Below, one piece after another: positions 37,201 through 50,490 of a stretch of 64,000 nt of DNA. Origin of the DNA: Cristatella mucedo (taxonomy: Eukaryota > Bryozoa > Phylactolaemata > Cristatellidae); NCBI GenBank assembly GCA_009760855.2, contig WPIO01000030.1, forward strand, positions 1,359,001-1,423,000, given 5' to 3'. Every line of letters begins with the position of its first letter. The first letter of the stretch is position 1. The notes beneath the pieces are model-generated. The model did no database searches. It was not told where the DNA came from and saw only the letters and a list, made by a program, of their open reading frames with translations. Both the position numbers and the translations under genes were made by a program.

Positions 37201-38214
37201 CCACAAACCTTATTTTTGTGGCAAGTTTGCATTTTGAGAAATATACACTTTACCCATCACAATGAAAGAGCAGGAAAACTTGCATCAATAAATTCACGTT
37301 AGATAAAAAAAAAACAATAAATGGGTCAAAGTAACATTTATTTATAGTTGGGTTCTAAAAAAATGATCACGAAAGGCTTAGATGTGAGTATTATTTTCAG
37401 AACTAATGGTTGTAACACAAATTTGAATCTTGGTACATTCCCCGAAATTTATTTTCCCACAAATCTCTCGCTTTACCCCGCTTGATAGGGGCGTTCGAAG
37501 TCTAGGAAATCCTGGTTGAAGCGCTCGCCTCGCTCCCATAGTCTCTCTCCCCATATTCTCGTTGAATTTATCGAGATGATATCAAGTGTATTGACTCTTG
37601 AAGGACATCGTGCAGTCAGCCATTTCTCCATATCTCGTCACCACAGTCTTGACTAGCTCTACATAGTAGCCCCCTTGTTACTGCTCAAGATGCTTCGAGG
37701 TAGTTTCCTCCTTGTTAGTACTCAAGATGCCCCGAACTACTGCTATGCGCACCTGTTCCAAGCCACGGTCTACCTACTAGTGAGCTTCTTTGGGAAATCA
37801 CTGGCCTTAAAGCTCTTCTTTATCTGTGGTCCAAAAAGACACCATTGTTTTCCTCATGCAGCTTAAGAAACCAATGTTTCGAAAGTTCTCGGAGGTTATT
37901 GCATATACGTCCAGAGCTGCGGAAAATAATATTTTGCATGGTCCGATTTGATGTGCTGACATGGCATCAGCGCCTCCCAGTCATCAGCATCCCTCAACAT
38001 CACTAGGAGCTTACTCATTTAAAATTGTTGCTTTTAGCAGAGAACTCTGTCCTAAATTGCCAGTCCAGCCTGTGTTTGTACTCGGCGGTCCCTGCAGTCA
38101 TAAAGGTAAAGACAACAGGAAAACTTTGTGGAAACAGCATTGGAAACCCTCAGGAATTCCATCAGTTATAAAATCTTGAGTTACCTCATGGCTAAACTAA
38201 TCAAACGCCAAAAA
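34241..38214. other. Intergenic, nothing recognised
   Basis: About 4 kb with no motif-bearing frame, TE signature or tandem repeat that I can identify. Short frames such as 36845-37120 and 37675-37866 look like chance. Confidence 0.45.
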
Positions 38215-39030
38215 CAAAATAACGGGGCAAATCAGCTACACAGTTAAGTCTACCTACTTTCAGCTACATAACATTCTGAAATTCGGGCTTGCCTATTCAG
38301 GGACACTTCATCTAAATTCGTCCATTCATTTGTGGCCCGTCTCGACTTCTGTAAATCACTGCTTGCTGATCTACTGGCCTTTGAAATCAAGCATTTACGG
38401 TTGATGCAAAACTCTGCAGCCAGGCTTTTCTGTCGTGAGCGTCGGAGTTGCCATGTCTTACAACTTCTCGGGTACCTGCACTGGCTCCCAATCCAGCTGC
38501 TTTTCGACGTCAAGGTTCTGTCACTCACTTTTAGGTCTCTTCACTATTTGAATCCAGCCTACCTATCACAACTACTCACCCACCAGGCAACCTCGTCCCA
38601 TCGGCTTTTCTGAGTCAAATTTCTTTGCTACACCCCGTGCGAATCTCAAATTCTTTGGAGATCGTGCCTTTAGTTCGTATGGTCCCAAAGCGTGGAATTC
38701 ATTGCCAACTGACGTCGCAACATCCTTTGTCGTGACCAAATTTTAAAAGAAGCTAACAACGCATGTATTTATTACTGAATTTAGTTCGTACTTCCATGTG
38801 ATTCGTCATTTTTGTGCTTACGCATGCTGACATTATGCATGCTGCACAAGCCAAATTTGCACGCCGACACTGTGCATTTCACCTTTAATCATGTGATGCT
38901 TGTAGTCATTGAGCATGGTACCACCAACCATTCGATCGTGTTTACTTTGCACCATATGTAAAATGCCTAGAAAGATATCAAGTTCTCTGAGCGTAATAAA
39001 CAACGTATTGTTATTTTTATTATTACTAGA
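38215..39030 (+). mobile_element. L2-like LINE 3' fragment
   Basis: RT C-terminal residues (KHLRLMQNSAARLFCRERRS, frame at 38332-38613) are followed by the family 3' tail with ATGCCTAGAAAGATATCAAG and an ATT-rich end near 39025. It is 5' truncated and frame-broken. Confidence 0.82.
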
Positions 39031-39918
39031 TGGCCTTGACGCTGCTGTAATTCTGTTTTAGGTGCACCAAGTTAAGCAGAGAAAGAGGCCTGCACTCGCT
39101 CTTATTATGGAACAGCATGACTTTGAGGCTCCTTGATAAGCCGCCAACGAAGAAGCGTCACTCATTCTGGCTTCGGTTGTTATTATTGCCTCGACCGGTG
39201 ACATCCAGATTTGCGTCCGGTTTCGTCAATTTCTGACTTGCTGCCCTCATCTCAGGACGGCTGGTCTCGTTTTGGCGGAGTGAATCCCGGGAGCTCATAG
39301 CAGTGCGCAATGAGTTAAGAAAGGTGAGAGCACATGCTGTCTTGCCAGGCCAATGCTTGAAACGTTCCACTGAACAGAAGTAGCAGTTTCTTGAGCAGTA
39401 GGTTCCGGCCAAATCCTTTAGATTTATCAAGCTTCACGGAATGCAGACGATTCTGGTGGTTCTAGCTCGTAAAATAAGATGCCCAGCCTTTGTCTTGATC
39501 CGAAGACCAACCGGCATGCCACAGTAAGTCTTGTGCGCCTCACACTTCGTAGGGAAATGCTTTTTTGGAGTACATTTTCACCGCATCTTGATGAATTTTC
39601 TGCCGGCATAGCAAAATGGGTGCCGCCTGCTGGATGCCTGCGGCGGCCTCCCGATGCCGATAAATGCAAGTCGATTGTGTGTATCCGCTTTGGCAGCTTG
39701 AACTAAACTGGGTGAGTTCAAGGCTCCCTCATCTACGGCACGATATTTGCTGTTAGAGATGCAAATAAGAAAGATAATAATAAGTGTGGTGTAGTAGTTC
39801 TTAGAATAATCGATCAATACCTCAACAACGTCCTCTGATAATCAGCAATAAAAGGAAAACATCAAATATTGAATCTTTTCACACTTGTATGGCAATTATA
39901 TTTGGTTTTATTTCAATT
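39031..39918. other. Intergenic, nothing recognised
   Basis: Minus-strand open frames at 39158-39430 and 39427-39669 adjoin each other and are unusually clean for this region, but I recognise no domain. Confidence 0.35.
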
Positions 39919-40433
39919 CAGTCGACCCTCATTTATCGTGGTTAATCCGCTCCAGATTCTAATGCGATAGGCGAATTTCCGCGAAGTAGGATTCTTTATT
40001 TATAAATCAAATATTTTCGTAGTTAGAGCACAGAAGACCTGCTTGTGACCCTCTAAATACGGTTTTAACATTATTACATTTAATTGCACATATACAATTC
40101 TTACGCACGAAAACCAAGCTATGACAACAGTCCGTTTGGGGATGAAGCGATTAAAATGAAGAGATGTACAGCTCAGCAAAGTTACTCCCCCCCTGAAAGA
40201 CCAACTTCAGTAGGAGAGTCTTCAGGTGGTGCATTATCTTCTACAGATGCGTCGTCTTCTTTTTCCGCGTTCCGTGCGTACAGTAGTTCTTTAATTTCAA
40301 TCATGATTCTGGGATGTATAATTGTATTATTCTCACTATTTCGATCAGCTTTTTAATGAATATGCAAGTATTTAAAAAACCGTGATAGAGTGAAGCCGCG
40401 AAAGTCGAAGTGCGAAGTAGTGAGGGACGAACA
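39919..40433 (+). mobile_element. pogo-like MITE, copy 1
   Basis: It starts CAGTCGACCCTCATTTATCG and ends with GCCGCGAAAGTCGAAGTGCG followed by GTAGTGAGGGACGA. The two ends form imperfect inverted repeats. The interior shares ATTCTTTATTTA, TTCGTAGTTAGAGCA and AGCTTTTTAATGAATA blocks with copy 2 at 61.9 kb. At about 515 bp with no transposase frame it is a non-autonomous element. The 3' end is mutated relative to copy 2. Confidence 0.75.
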
Positions 40434-42794
40434 TTTTAGACTACAGATAGGGTTTTCGCGATTTTTTTATCGTATCTGTATCTAAAATGTCCGGTACAAT
40501 AAGTAAATTTCAAACTTACCACTAACGTGGTCATTAAAGCAAATTTTGCGGAAAAAAGTCGCCACGTACTTATACTTTTGAGGTATAACTAACACTCACT
40601 AACCAAGAACGAACATACTATGAAATTTTCAGCACGTAACGTGATCCTTTACACGTAGGATGCGCACACCTAGTTGCGCCACTGACAGCCTGCTACCAAT
40701 ATATTCTCTTCACTAGCAAGCACTCTGCACCCCGATTCGCCAGCGTCTCAAGTTGCTCCTAGCAACATGAATGCTGCGCTCCGATTGGCTGGCGTCGTGG
40801 CAGTCAGCCCGGTACTGGCATTCAACACTGGGGCTGCACTGCCACTGGCTAGGGAGGGCAATAGATGGCTAAGCAATGACCACACTATTGCGGTGAAGAC
40901 CACCTACATCACCGCTTCAGTCACCTAAACTTGCTTCGGCTCGTTATTCCGCTCATCTGGCCTTTGCAGCAGCATCTGAAGCCGCTGCCGCTGCCGCCGC
41001 CGCAGCATCTGCAGCTTTCTGCGTGCGGCGGCGTCGCTAATAAGGCGTCGCTTGTGCATTCAGCCATGCCAGGTTCAGTGCCCGTAGCAGGATGTTCAAC
41101 ATGATCGCCAACATCCATTTGTATTTACGTTAAATAATCGCGTATTAATGATCTTTTTCGTTCTGAGTTTCTCTTTAAAACAGAAATACAATACCCTAAG
41201 CCCTAAAACCTAAACTATAAACCCAAAAAATCAAACAAAAACTCCAAAATCTAACCACTAGATGACAAACCGTAAACCCAAAAATGTACAATCCCTAAAC
41301 TCTACATCCAAAGAGTAAGTAGTAAATTAACAAGATAGCTCTATAGTGTGTTCATTCAAGGAAAAACAAACTTACGCTAGTGACCTTGTTGAACAACCTG
41401 CTGTGGGCAATGTGCCCGTAGCAGAACATGGCATGGCTGCTTGAGCAAATGACACCGTTTTAGCTGCGCGGCGACAAGCGGTCGTTGACCTCGATTGCCC
41501 TCAGCTGCCTAGCCCGCCATCCCAGGAGCAGCCGCTCTGCGAAGCGTCCGCCGCACTGACACCCTTCAGGAGACTTCGGCGTCCCGCCTCGCCGCTTTGT
41601 CCTGCCGGCAAGGTCACTTCGGCGCTGTTAGCGGCACTTAAAATCATGTGCTCCACGTTATGCAGCCCGGTGCATTCGTGGGCGTGGCATCGTCACTTCA
41701 TTGTCCCGCCCCAGCCAGCCCGACTCACAACCATCGCCCGCCAAGTGAGCGATCTGGTTTCTAGTACGCAACTCCTCTGCGGCCTGAGCCGATCCACTGA
41801 CTGGGTGGAGGGATTTTCGAACGTCCTCGAGCTTTCACTCGATCCTATCCTCATTGTAGCTGTATCCTCGTTCCTCTCTACTGCTCACTGCCGCGAGCGG
41901 ACGTGCTGCTCTTCGCCAGGGACTCACACGCACGCGTGCACTGAACGAGCAGCAGCGACGCCCGCAACCGCTGCTGCTCGTCGCGACGTCCGCCTATTAT
42001 TACATCTTGCGGAACGGTTCGCGGCGTCGTTTGCTATCGGCGCTCGGTGTGCAGTCACTCGTTAACCCTCAGCGAGCGCCGCGTCGACGCCGATCCCGAA
42101 CGTTTGCAGCTTCCGGCACCGGCGCCGCTCGCACATTTGCTCCGGCGGGCGCCGAGCGGGGATCCCACAGTGGATCCGTCCTTCTGCGTGCTGCTTCTGA
42201 GGTGGTCTTCGTTCGTCCTTCGCGAAATTTTCTTACCTCTACGGACAGACAGATAGACGACCACGCGACTTTTAGCCGCGAGCAGATGCTGCCATGAACG
42301 CGTGACCCTCACTAGTTCGGGTTGCGGCACAATGCGTGCAACGTGCAAAGACGAAAGAAGCTTGTAAAATAAAAACGCTTACGATGCAGCGTTCGATTTT
42401 CTACACGCAGCGCAAACCACAACACCGAACTAGAAAAAGGACAAATAATAGTCTGGTTATTCAGGCTGATACGACCGGTGACTTGGAATAGATTCGCTTA
42501 CAAGCTTCCAGCAGCAAACGATAAGCCCGTGGACTCAACGGCCGGCAGATCGTTACTCCAACAGAACAACTGCGGTCAGTACCATGCCTTATATGATGGC
42601 CAGGTCGTAAGCCTTACAATGATCTCGTTCCTGACCTGATCATAAATCGCGCTGCTCATAAGCCTCAGTCTACCGTAGCTATGTTAAGCGGCTCTCATTT
42701 ATAATCCAGCGGCCAGGTTCATAGTGCCCAATCGCAATTCATCTATCACGTTCATAGTTCGTAATCGCGGGGCATTGCAATGCCATATCCATGG
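40434..42794. other. Intergenic; telomere-like A/C-rich patch and CpG-rich block
   Basis: From about 41199 to 41310 the sequence has degenerate CCCTAAA-type words. From 41450 to 42310 it is GC- and CpG-rich with several open frames in both directions but no recognisable domain. An alanine-coding GCC/GCT run lies at 40975-41015. No gene is called. Confidence 0.4.
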
Positions 42795-44640
42795 CTGATG
42801 TCGACGATCAACCATCTCCTCAACCGCTCCCAGGGTAGCCTAATGATCTCCGCGATGACCTAGCCGATCGCTTCTCTAGCTTCGTTGTGAAGAAGATAGA
42901 TAAGACCAGAGAGCCCATCCCTACGATAGCTGCCTCGCTCTAGGATGCGGTCCCTCAGTTCCTTGCAGCACCTCCATGTCTACATTCAAGGAGGTAACTG
43001 GTGACCTCGTCCTGAAGTTCATATCCCAATCAAAGAGGACAACTAGTCCTTTGCACCCTATTCCCACTGTTCTGCTTCTACGATGCATTGATCTGCTGCT
43101 GGCATGCATAACTAACATCACAAATATGCCATTAGCCTCAGGTAACGTCCCAGCACCTTTCAAAAAAGCTGTAGCCAAGCCACTTCTCAAGAAAGCGACA
43201 CTTCAAAAAGAGAACTTGGGCAACTACCGCCCAGTCTCTCTTCTACTATTCCTATCAAAGTAACTGGAACGAGTGGTGGTGGACCTGCTGAACTCATATA
43301 TTGAAACTTCAAATCTTGCCAGCAAGTTTCAGTCTGGCTTTAGAGCTAATCACTCCACGTCGCTTGGAGTGTACAATGACCTACTTAGGAATGCAGACAT
43401 TGGTAGAGCATCTCTGCTTGCTTAGCTCGATCTTTCGGCAGCTTTTCATACTATCAATCACCGAGTTCTTCTAGACTGCCTCTCATCTCGCCTGGCCGTT
43501 TCTGGCACTGCACTGCAATGGTGCAGGTCCTATCTCAGTGGGAGACTTCAGAGTGTTGATGTGAATTGACAAAAATCATCCGAGGAACCTCTGAAATATT
43601 GGGTACTTCAGGAATTTGTGCCTGGTCTAGTTCTGTTAACGGTTTATACTCTTCCTCTTGCCGATGTGATTGCCAAGCACAATCTAGGGTTTCACTTCTA
43701 TGAGGACAACACTCAGTTTACTTTTGCTTTGATCCCTCCCAGCCTTCGAGCACCTCGAATTCTCTCAACACTGTTTCGGCATGTATTGAAGAAATCTGCA
43801 CATGGATAGCAGCCGACTTCTTAAATTGAATGATGGTAAAACTCGACGTATTAATTATTGGCAAGCTATGTGTGATTCAGAAATTGGAATGGTTAACGCT
43901 CAAAATTGGCTCCGCCTGCACATCTCCATTTTAATCTGCACAAAATCTTCATGGCCTGTTCCGAGCTGACCATTCATCAAAGGATCGCAACAACTCCACA
44001 GTCAAGTCTGCCCACTTTCAGCTACATGACATTGCTTAACATTCGGGCAGGTTTCGACAGGGATACCATGTCTATATTGGTCCATGCATTTGTGACATCC
44101 CGTCTCGACTTCTGCAACTCACTGCTTGCTGATCTACAGGCCTGTCCAATCAGGTGCTTACAGTTGGTACACAACTCTGCAGCTAGACTTGTCTGTCGTG
44201 AGCGCCTTAGTTGCCACAGCACACCACTTCTTTCCGATCTGCACTGACTTCCAGCCAACTAATGCATCGACTTTAGGGTTTTGTCACTCACTTTCAGGTT
44301 CTTTCATTCTTTAGCTCCAGCTTACCTCTCAGACCTACTCCTGCACCAGGCTAAGCATAGTACCAACTGCTTTTCTGAATGTAATCATTAAGCCATACCT
44401 CGTACGTACCTCAAATCTTATGAAAACTGAGCCTTTAGCTCATATGCTTGCAAAGCTTGTAACTCACTTTCAACTCATATCACGAAATGAGCTGATGAAA
44501 TTTAAAAAGGAAGCTGAAACACACCTGTTTGTCACGGCAGTTGGGTCATATGATTTGTTCTTTGTGTGCTTATGCGTGCTGACAGGGATGTCCGTTTTCG
44601 GTTGCCCAGAAAAACCAGCTTGATCGTGCATGCTTATTGT
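42795..44640 (+). mobile_element. L2-like LINE with RT core
   Basis: It starts in the linker (GTCGACGATCAACCATCTCC) and continues with LLKKATLQKENLGNYRPVSL (43196), then LASKFQSGFRANHST and LDLSAAFHTINHRVLL, the first catalytic Asp region. VPGLVLLTVYTLPLADVI and the damaged FYEDNTQF box (usual FYADDTQL) follow, then the SRLDFCNSLL C-terminus. The family's ATT tail is missing after 44590. Several stops make it inactive. Confidence 0.88.
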
Positions 44641-44894
44641 TAATTGTGCTCATTCAAGAGGTACTTCTGCAAGTGCAGTGTGCGTCCAGTGTGCCCGGGT
44701 CCGCAAGTTAGGAATTTGCTGGCAGAGCAAGCATGGGCAAGCATCCTTAGCAGAGCTGCGGGCGCCAAATAAGCGTCTGTACCTTTATCGTTAACCACTA
44801 CTAGGTAGTTTTCTCAATAAAACTTTCGCTAATTTATCGAACTAGTCCGGAAGTTCTCCGGTTACAGTAGCGACTGATTTTACTAATCTAATGG

Positions 44895-45280
44895 TGATAA
44901 AGCCAACGCTAACTTTGGTTACTGCATTAAAATTGTGTCTCTGGAATGCTGGCTCTTTTCAAAAAACAATTAGTAGTTAGCAGCCTCATATCTAACAACG
45001 CCATTGACATTCTTGCTATTACTGAGACCTGTCTAAGTTCGAAGAAATTCTCGGCTATTGCTAATGTTATGTCAAAGGGTTTTTCATTTTCTATACTCCA
45101 AGATTTGTTAAACTTTGTGACGGAGTAACCCATTCTCTCGCACCTATTTCAACTTATTATTTCTTATTTAGTATTTCGTGGTTCTGTGTAAGCCCTCTTT
45201 TGAATCTCTAGTTCTTTTTTCAAGCTTGTAGCACATTTTAAAGATGAAAGTACTTTTATCACACGCCAAGTAGCAATCAC
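44895..45280 (+). mobile_element. LINE2 endonuclease fragment
   Basis: The frame at 44946-45128 reads LISNNAIDILAITETCLSS, the DILAITETWL endonuclease motif of CR1/L2-type LINEs. It lies upstream of LINE2 RT sequence at 45.9 kb and probably belongs to the same copy. Confidence 0.65.
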
Positions 45281-45284
45281 ACTT

Positions 45285-45475
45285 TATAATAATAATAATA
45301 CACGATAAAGCGCCCTCGTAAAACTCAATCTCTCTCTAGGCGCTTTACATTTGCTGCAAAGGAAACAGGATCGAATGGTTAGTGGCAGCATGCTCAACAA
45401 ACAACAAGAATAACGTGGTTATGGGTGACATGCACAGGGTCGGCATGCAAGCATGGCTAGTGGCAGCATGACTTT
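45285..45475 (-). mobile_element. L2 3' tail fragment
   Basis: An ATAATAATA tail and GCGCCCTCGTAAAACTCAAT mark about 190 bases of L2 3' untranslated sequence on the minus strand. It lies within the LINE2 copy. Confidence 0.75.
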
Positions 45476-45479
45476 CATT

Positions 45480-46260
45480 TCTGACTGTTGGCCAAATTTC
45501 CTCCGCGAATGTACGCCATCGACATCTATTTCACCCCTTTTTGCACATCTGAATATATACAGCATTCATCATCCTTAGAATTGTGTCCGTTTGAGCATCC
45601 AATATTGCAGATGAGTCGAGAAACCTGCTCTCCTGACATCGACTCTGTCCACAGCAAATTGTCGTTCTCTGCCCCTCTGCTTTACCCTCGCATCAATCTT
45701 TCCTCCTTGACATAATGCAGCAATGCGATGCTTGCCAATGTTCTACATGAGGGGTCATCTCTCACTAATCTTAATCTCCAATCAATTTCAAGCTATGGTT
45801 TATGACTGTCGTACAGAAATCAATGATGTAATGAAAGAATGCTATATGCTAGCCAATAAAGCTTTAGGACTCATTATCCACTGCTTGGTATTTGAGCATC
45901 GTTTCAGCTGGTATTACTCCTTCAGCAAAGGCTGATCCACATTGTGCAGATGAAATAGTCAAATAACTGATCAGTTACCCAAAAGTTTCACTCTCCTGCA
46001 GACAATTTACTAGCTCCTTAGTTCTGTCTCGGCTTGATTATTGCAATTCCATTTTATCTGGGCAACCAAAAAAGCTAATAGGCTACTGCAAATGGCTAAG
46101 AATATGGCTGAAAGACTAGTTTTCAAGTCCCAGAGGTTTAACCATGCGTCTCCTTTGCTAAAAGAACTAGGATGGCTGCCGATCAATCAACGAATACAGA
46201 GCAAAGTTTTTACGCTGACACAAGCCCACCACGGCTTGGCTCCTTCCGATCTGTCATCAT
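45480..46260 (+). mobile_element. LINE2 RT C-terminal remnant
   Basis: Around 46010-46230 the sequence reads LVLSRLDYCNSILSGQPKKL and, in shifted frames, the AGATGGCTGCCGATCAAT-type block seen in LINE2 at 13.7 kb. It is heavily decayed and abuts a sense L2 element at 46260. Confidence 0.6.
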
Positions 46261-48545
46261 TGGTAGATAGCTACGACACGACACTAGCTGACACCATCGA
46301 TGAGTTTGCACCTGTGACTAAGAGCACTGCTCCCTCTCGCCCAGACGGCCTATGGTTTACCATAGACATTAAACTAGCTAGGTCTACTAAGCAAAAGCTT
46401 GAAAAAGCATACAAAAAATCAGGACTGACTCTCCATAGACAGTCATACGAGGATTTCTGTAGGTCGTACCAATCGATCAAAGCAAAAGCTAAGTCTAGCT
46501 TCTGTAAAAACATTGTTGAATCACAGATGCACAATCCAAAAGATGCTTATGTCGACGATCAACCATCTCCTCAACCGCTCCCAGATTAGCTCCTTACCTG
46601 ATGATCCTTGCGATGGTCTAGCGATCGCTTCACTCAGTTCTTTTTCTAGATGATGGGCAAGAACTGGGAGTCCATCCATGCGATGGCAGCATCCCCCCTA
46701 GAATGCTGTTCCCCGATTCCTGGCTGCTCCTCACTGTCTACATTTAAGCAGGTCACTATTGATCTCGTCCTAAAGTTCATATCCCAATCAAAGAAGACAA
46801 CCAGTACTTTAGACCCTATTCCCACTGTCCTGCTCCTACGTTGCATTGATCTGCTGCTGCCATGCATAAGTAACATCGTTAATATATCACTAGCCTCAGG
46901 TCATGTCCCAGCACCTTTCAATAAGCTGTACTCAAGCCGCTACTCAAGAAAGTGACACTAGACCAAGAGAACTTGGTCAACTACCGCTCAGTCTCCCTTC
47001 TACTATTCTGATCACACACTGGAAAGAGTCGTGGCTGACCAGAGGAACTTATAAATTGAAACTTCAAATCTTGTTAGCAAGTTTCACTCTGGCTTTAGAG
47101 CTAATTAATCCACAGAATTAGCGTCTCTTAGAGTGTTCAATGACCTAATTAGAAATGCAGACACGGGTAGAGTTTCTCAGCTTGTTTAGATCGATCTATC
47201 GGTCTCTGTTGATGCTATCAATCACCAATTTCTTCTAGAACGCCTCTCATCTCGCCTGGGCATCACTGGCACTGCTCTGTAATGGTTCAGGTCCTATCTC
47301 AGTGAGAGACTCCTGAGTATTGACGTGAACGGACAAAGATCATCCGAGGTACTTCTGAAATATAGGGTACCTCAGGGCTCCGTACTTGATGCTGTTCTTT
47401 TCACGGTTTATACTCTCCCTCTTGCTGATGTGACTACCAACCACGACCTAGGCTTTCACTTCTATGGGGATGATAATCAGTTGTACCTTTGCTTTGATCC
47501 CTCCCAGCCCTCGAGCACCTCAAATTCTCTAAACTCCCTTGATGCATGTATTGATGGCATGTGCACGTGGATTGCAGCAAATGGTGTTGAATTAAATGAT
47601 GATAAAACTAACTTACTAGTTATGAGCAAACCAAGTTTGATTCAGAAATTGGAAAGGCTGACGCTGAAAATCGGTTCTTCAAGCATGTCTATTATTGAAT
47701 CTGCACGAAATCTAGATGACATGTTCCAAAGTGACCTTTCGTTAGACTACCACATCAGCTCCACAATCAAGTCGGCCTTCTTTAGCTACACGACATTGCT
47801 AAATTCGGGCTTGTTAAGATAAGGACACCACATCTAAGTTGGATTATGCATTTGTGACATCCCGTCTTGACTTCTATAACTCACTGGTTGCTGGCCTACC
47901 GACATGTGCAATCAGGCGCTGACGGCTGGAGCAAAACTCTGCAGCTATGCTTGTCCCGTGAGCGTCGCATTTGCCATATCACACCACTTCTCGCCGACTT
48001 GCACTGGATACTAGGGAAGCAACGGATCGACTTCAAGGTTTGGTCGCTCACTTTTAGGTCTCTTCATTCTGTGGCTCCAGCCTACCTATCAGATCTACTC
48101 CCCCACCAGGCTAAGCATCGTACCACCCGCTTTTCGGAATCCAACAGTTTACCAATACCTCGTATAAACCTCTAATCCTTTGGAGACCGTGCATTTAGTT
48201 CGTATGCTTCCAAAGCCTGGAACTCACTCCCAACTTGCGTCACACGATCCCCTGTCTTGATCACATTTAAAAAACTAAAACATGTACCTATTAAGGACAG
48301 CATTTGGTGGGTTCCTGTGATTTGTTCTTTAAGTTCATATGCGTGCTGACTGCATGCAGGCACTAACCACACTTGCATGCTGCCCCTGTGCCTTTCACCT
48401 CAACCCATGTTATTCAAGTTGTTTTACAAGCATGATACTATTATACTAATCACCATTCAGTCGCGTTTCTCTTTGCAGCAAATTTAAAGCGCCAAGAAAG
48501 AGATTGAGTTCTCTGAGGGAGCTTTATCGAGTGTATTATTATTAT
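46261..48545 (+). mobile_element. L2-like LINE, most complete copy
   Basis: It begins in the endonuclease-RT linker (DTIDEFAPVTKSTAPSRPDG and KSGLTLHRQSYEDFCRSYQS, frame 46041-46589), then runs through degenerate early RT. The frame at 47325-47822 holds the best catalytic region here: VPQGSVLDAVLFTVYTLPLA, FYGDDNQLYLCFDPS and AANGVELNDDKTNLLVMSKP. The C-terminus (47867-48175) and 3' tail with ATT repeats to 48545 follow. The YxDD Asp pair is kept, but frameshifts and stops interrupt the rest. Confidence 0.9.
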
Positions 48546-48549
48546 TATA

Positions 48550-48965
48550 TCTAGCTGAACCGTTTTACAGTGTTTAGCCTCCTTGTGCCCTCAGGTTCTG
48601 TATGGACAATAAGTGAGCCGTTCAATTTCTCCGCTTGAAGACCTCTGGCAACAGAAGCTTTAGCTCTCCAGGTCCCAGACGTTGGAACTCGGTTCCACGA
48701 TTCTTATGCAACGACAACTACTCTCCTGTTGCCAACTATGGCTCCTTCTTTCCAGCGGTCCTGAGCTGCTACTTCCAGGCTACTCGCTACCTCAACTGCT
48801 CTTCCGACACTGCAATGATTTCCGCGTTCTCTTTGTTGCGTGAGTTGGCTATCGAATGCGTACCGAAAGCCGCTTAGTCTGTGAGTTTGCTACGCAGAAC
48901 TATCATGCGTAACGCAAACATAGTCTTTGTGGCTTTGCCGAGTTACAGCCGGAGATACATTACAT
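48550..48965 (+). mobile_element. LINE2 3' end, best preserved copy
   Basis: The frame at 48635-48877 encodes the C-terminal end of the LINE2 polyprotein (NRSFSSPGPRRWNSVPRFL to CVPKAA and stop). It is followed by the CATAGTCTTTGTGGCTTTG block. It begins right after the ATT tail of the L2 copy. Confidence 0.75.
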
Positions 48966-50254
48966 TATATTACTGTCTACTGTTACGTGCGTGAGTGTGT
49001 GCGTATTGATAAACAGGAAATGACTTAGAGCGCTCGGAACGCAACCGAACTCAACTACGTTTAATCAACAACTTCAGTGTAGCAGACGTTAGTGATAGCT
49101 AACCGGAGCTTCCTTCGTCTGCGGCTCAGGAACGCTTCGCTCTGATTGGCTTGCGTCGTTGGTTGCGCCTATCAGCAGGAACGCAGCGTTCTGATTTGCT
49201 AGTCAGGCTCGGGAGGGCTCGCAGCCTAGAACAGCCGGATGGCAACATTTTGGCGCGTCGCCGCCATAGACTGGGGTATGCATTCTCTATCACAATCTCA
49301 ACACTACAATCAACCGTCTCATATCCATTCACCAATAAGTACACTTCGCAGCGATCCCGTAGATGACTTTTCCGAGCATTTCTCTAAATTCTTCCTATAC
49401 AAAGGGCACTATACAAATACGTTACTATAATTAGTCGTAGGTGAAGTAAACACGATTGTAGACTCAATTGATTTCCACCGTATTTAAGAAGCTCATAAAA
49501 GCGGTTTTTATCGTAGGGCACTGCACACTTTTTCCGGTTAATATCATTATTATTACCCCTCGCGCCGGACTGCTAACGAAGCGTTGTGGCAACCGAAGAC
49601 GCTAGGCGGTAACTCGCCGGCGAAGCAGCCCCGCCCCTCTCATAAGTCGGCTGATGTCCGCACGGTTTCCCCAAGTCACTCCACTTCCACGACCGTGCGT
49701 CTTGGCCTCCTTTCTTCTGACGTCAGACTGCTGATGTCAGCTCTTGGAAAGAATTTACCTTGAAAGGCCGACCGGACAAGAGTTGAGCTAGCGAGATAGG
49801 CCAATGACTCGGCAGCAGGAGCGCACCCGAGCGAGTCGCTGGTGAAATAGGCCATCGTCGTCTATCGTCTCTCCGTGCATCCTACTCTACATCATGCATC
49901 GTACTTTTCGGCTTTCTCCTATTTTAGAGCTGTCTCTCTAGAACTCGTCTCCGAGTAGTGCTTACCTAGACGAGAACCCTAAATTATCCTCTCGACAATT
50001 TAGTTCCGCTGAAAAAAATTAGGAGCCCACCCGGTCGTCGCCGATGCGTAGACCGACGTCGGGGTACGTGCATCGGTGCCGAACGTCCATCGTAGCTCGA
50101 AGCACGGCAAGTGCGGGCCGGCGTCTGGCAGACTGTTAGGTGCGCATACCTACCGATTCCTACGTGAAATTTTTTTTTAAATGTCGTCGGTTACCGGTGA
50201 GGTTTTTTTGTTTTGTTTGTTTATTTGTTTGTTTGCATCTCCGTCTGTAACTCC
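48966..50254. other. Intergenic, nothing recognised
   Basis: A moderately GC-rich stretch (49560-50110) and T-rich GTTT repeats (50190-50235) are present. No gene is identified. Confidence 0.4.
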
Positions 50255-50490
50255 ACAAAGTCATAAAGACCATGTGGGTGTTACGCAGGAGAGTATTGTA
50301 TAGCGCACTCACAGCCTAAGCGGCTTTCGGTACGCATTCGGTAGCCAACAGACTTCGTCTCACGCAACAAAGAGAAAGTGGGAAGCATAGCAGAGTCAGG
50401 AGAGCAGTTGAGGTAGTAAGTAGCATATAAGTAGCAGCTCAGGACCGCTGAAAAGGATGTGCCATAGTCGGCAGTAGGAGGTCCAAACCC
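50255..50490 (-). mobile_element. LINE2 3' end, minus strand
   Basis: The reverse complement of the LINE2 3' end, including AGCGGCTTTCGGTACGCATT and ACAGACTTCGTCTCACGCAA, is recognisable over about 235 bases. Confidence 0.7.
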
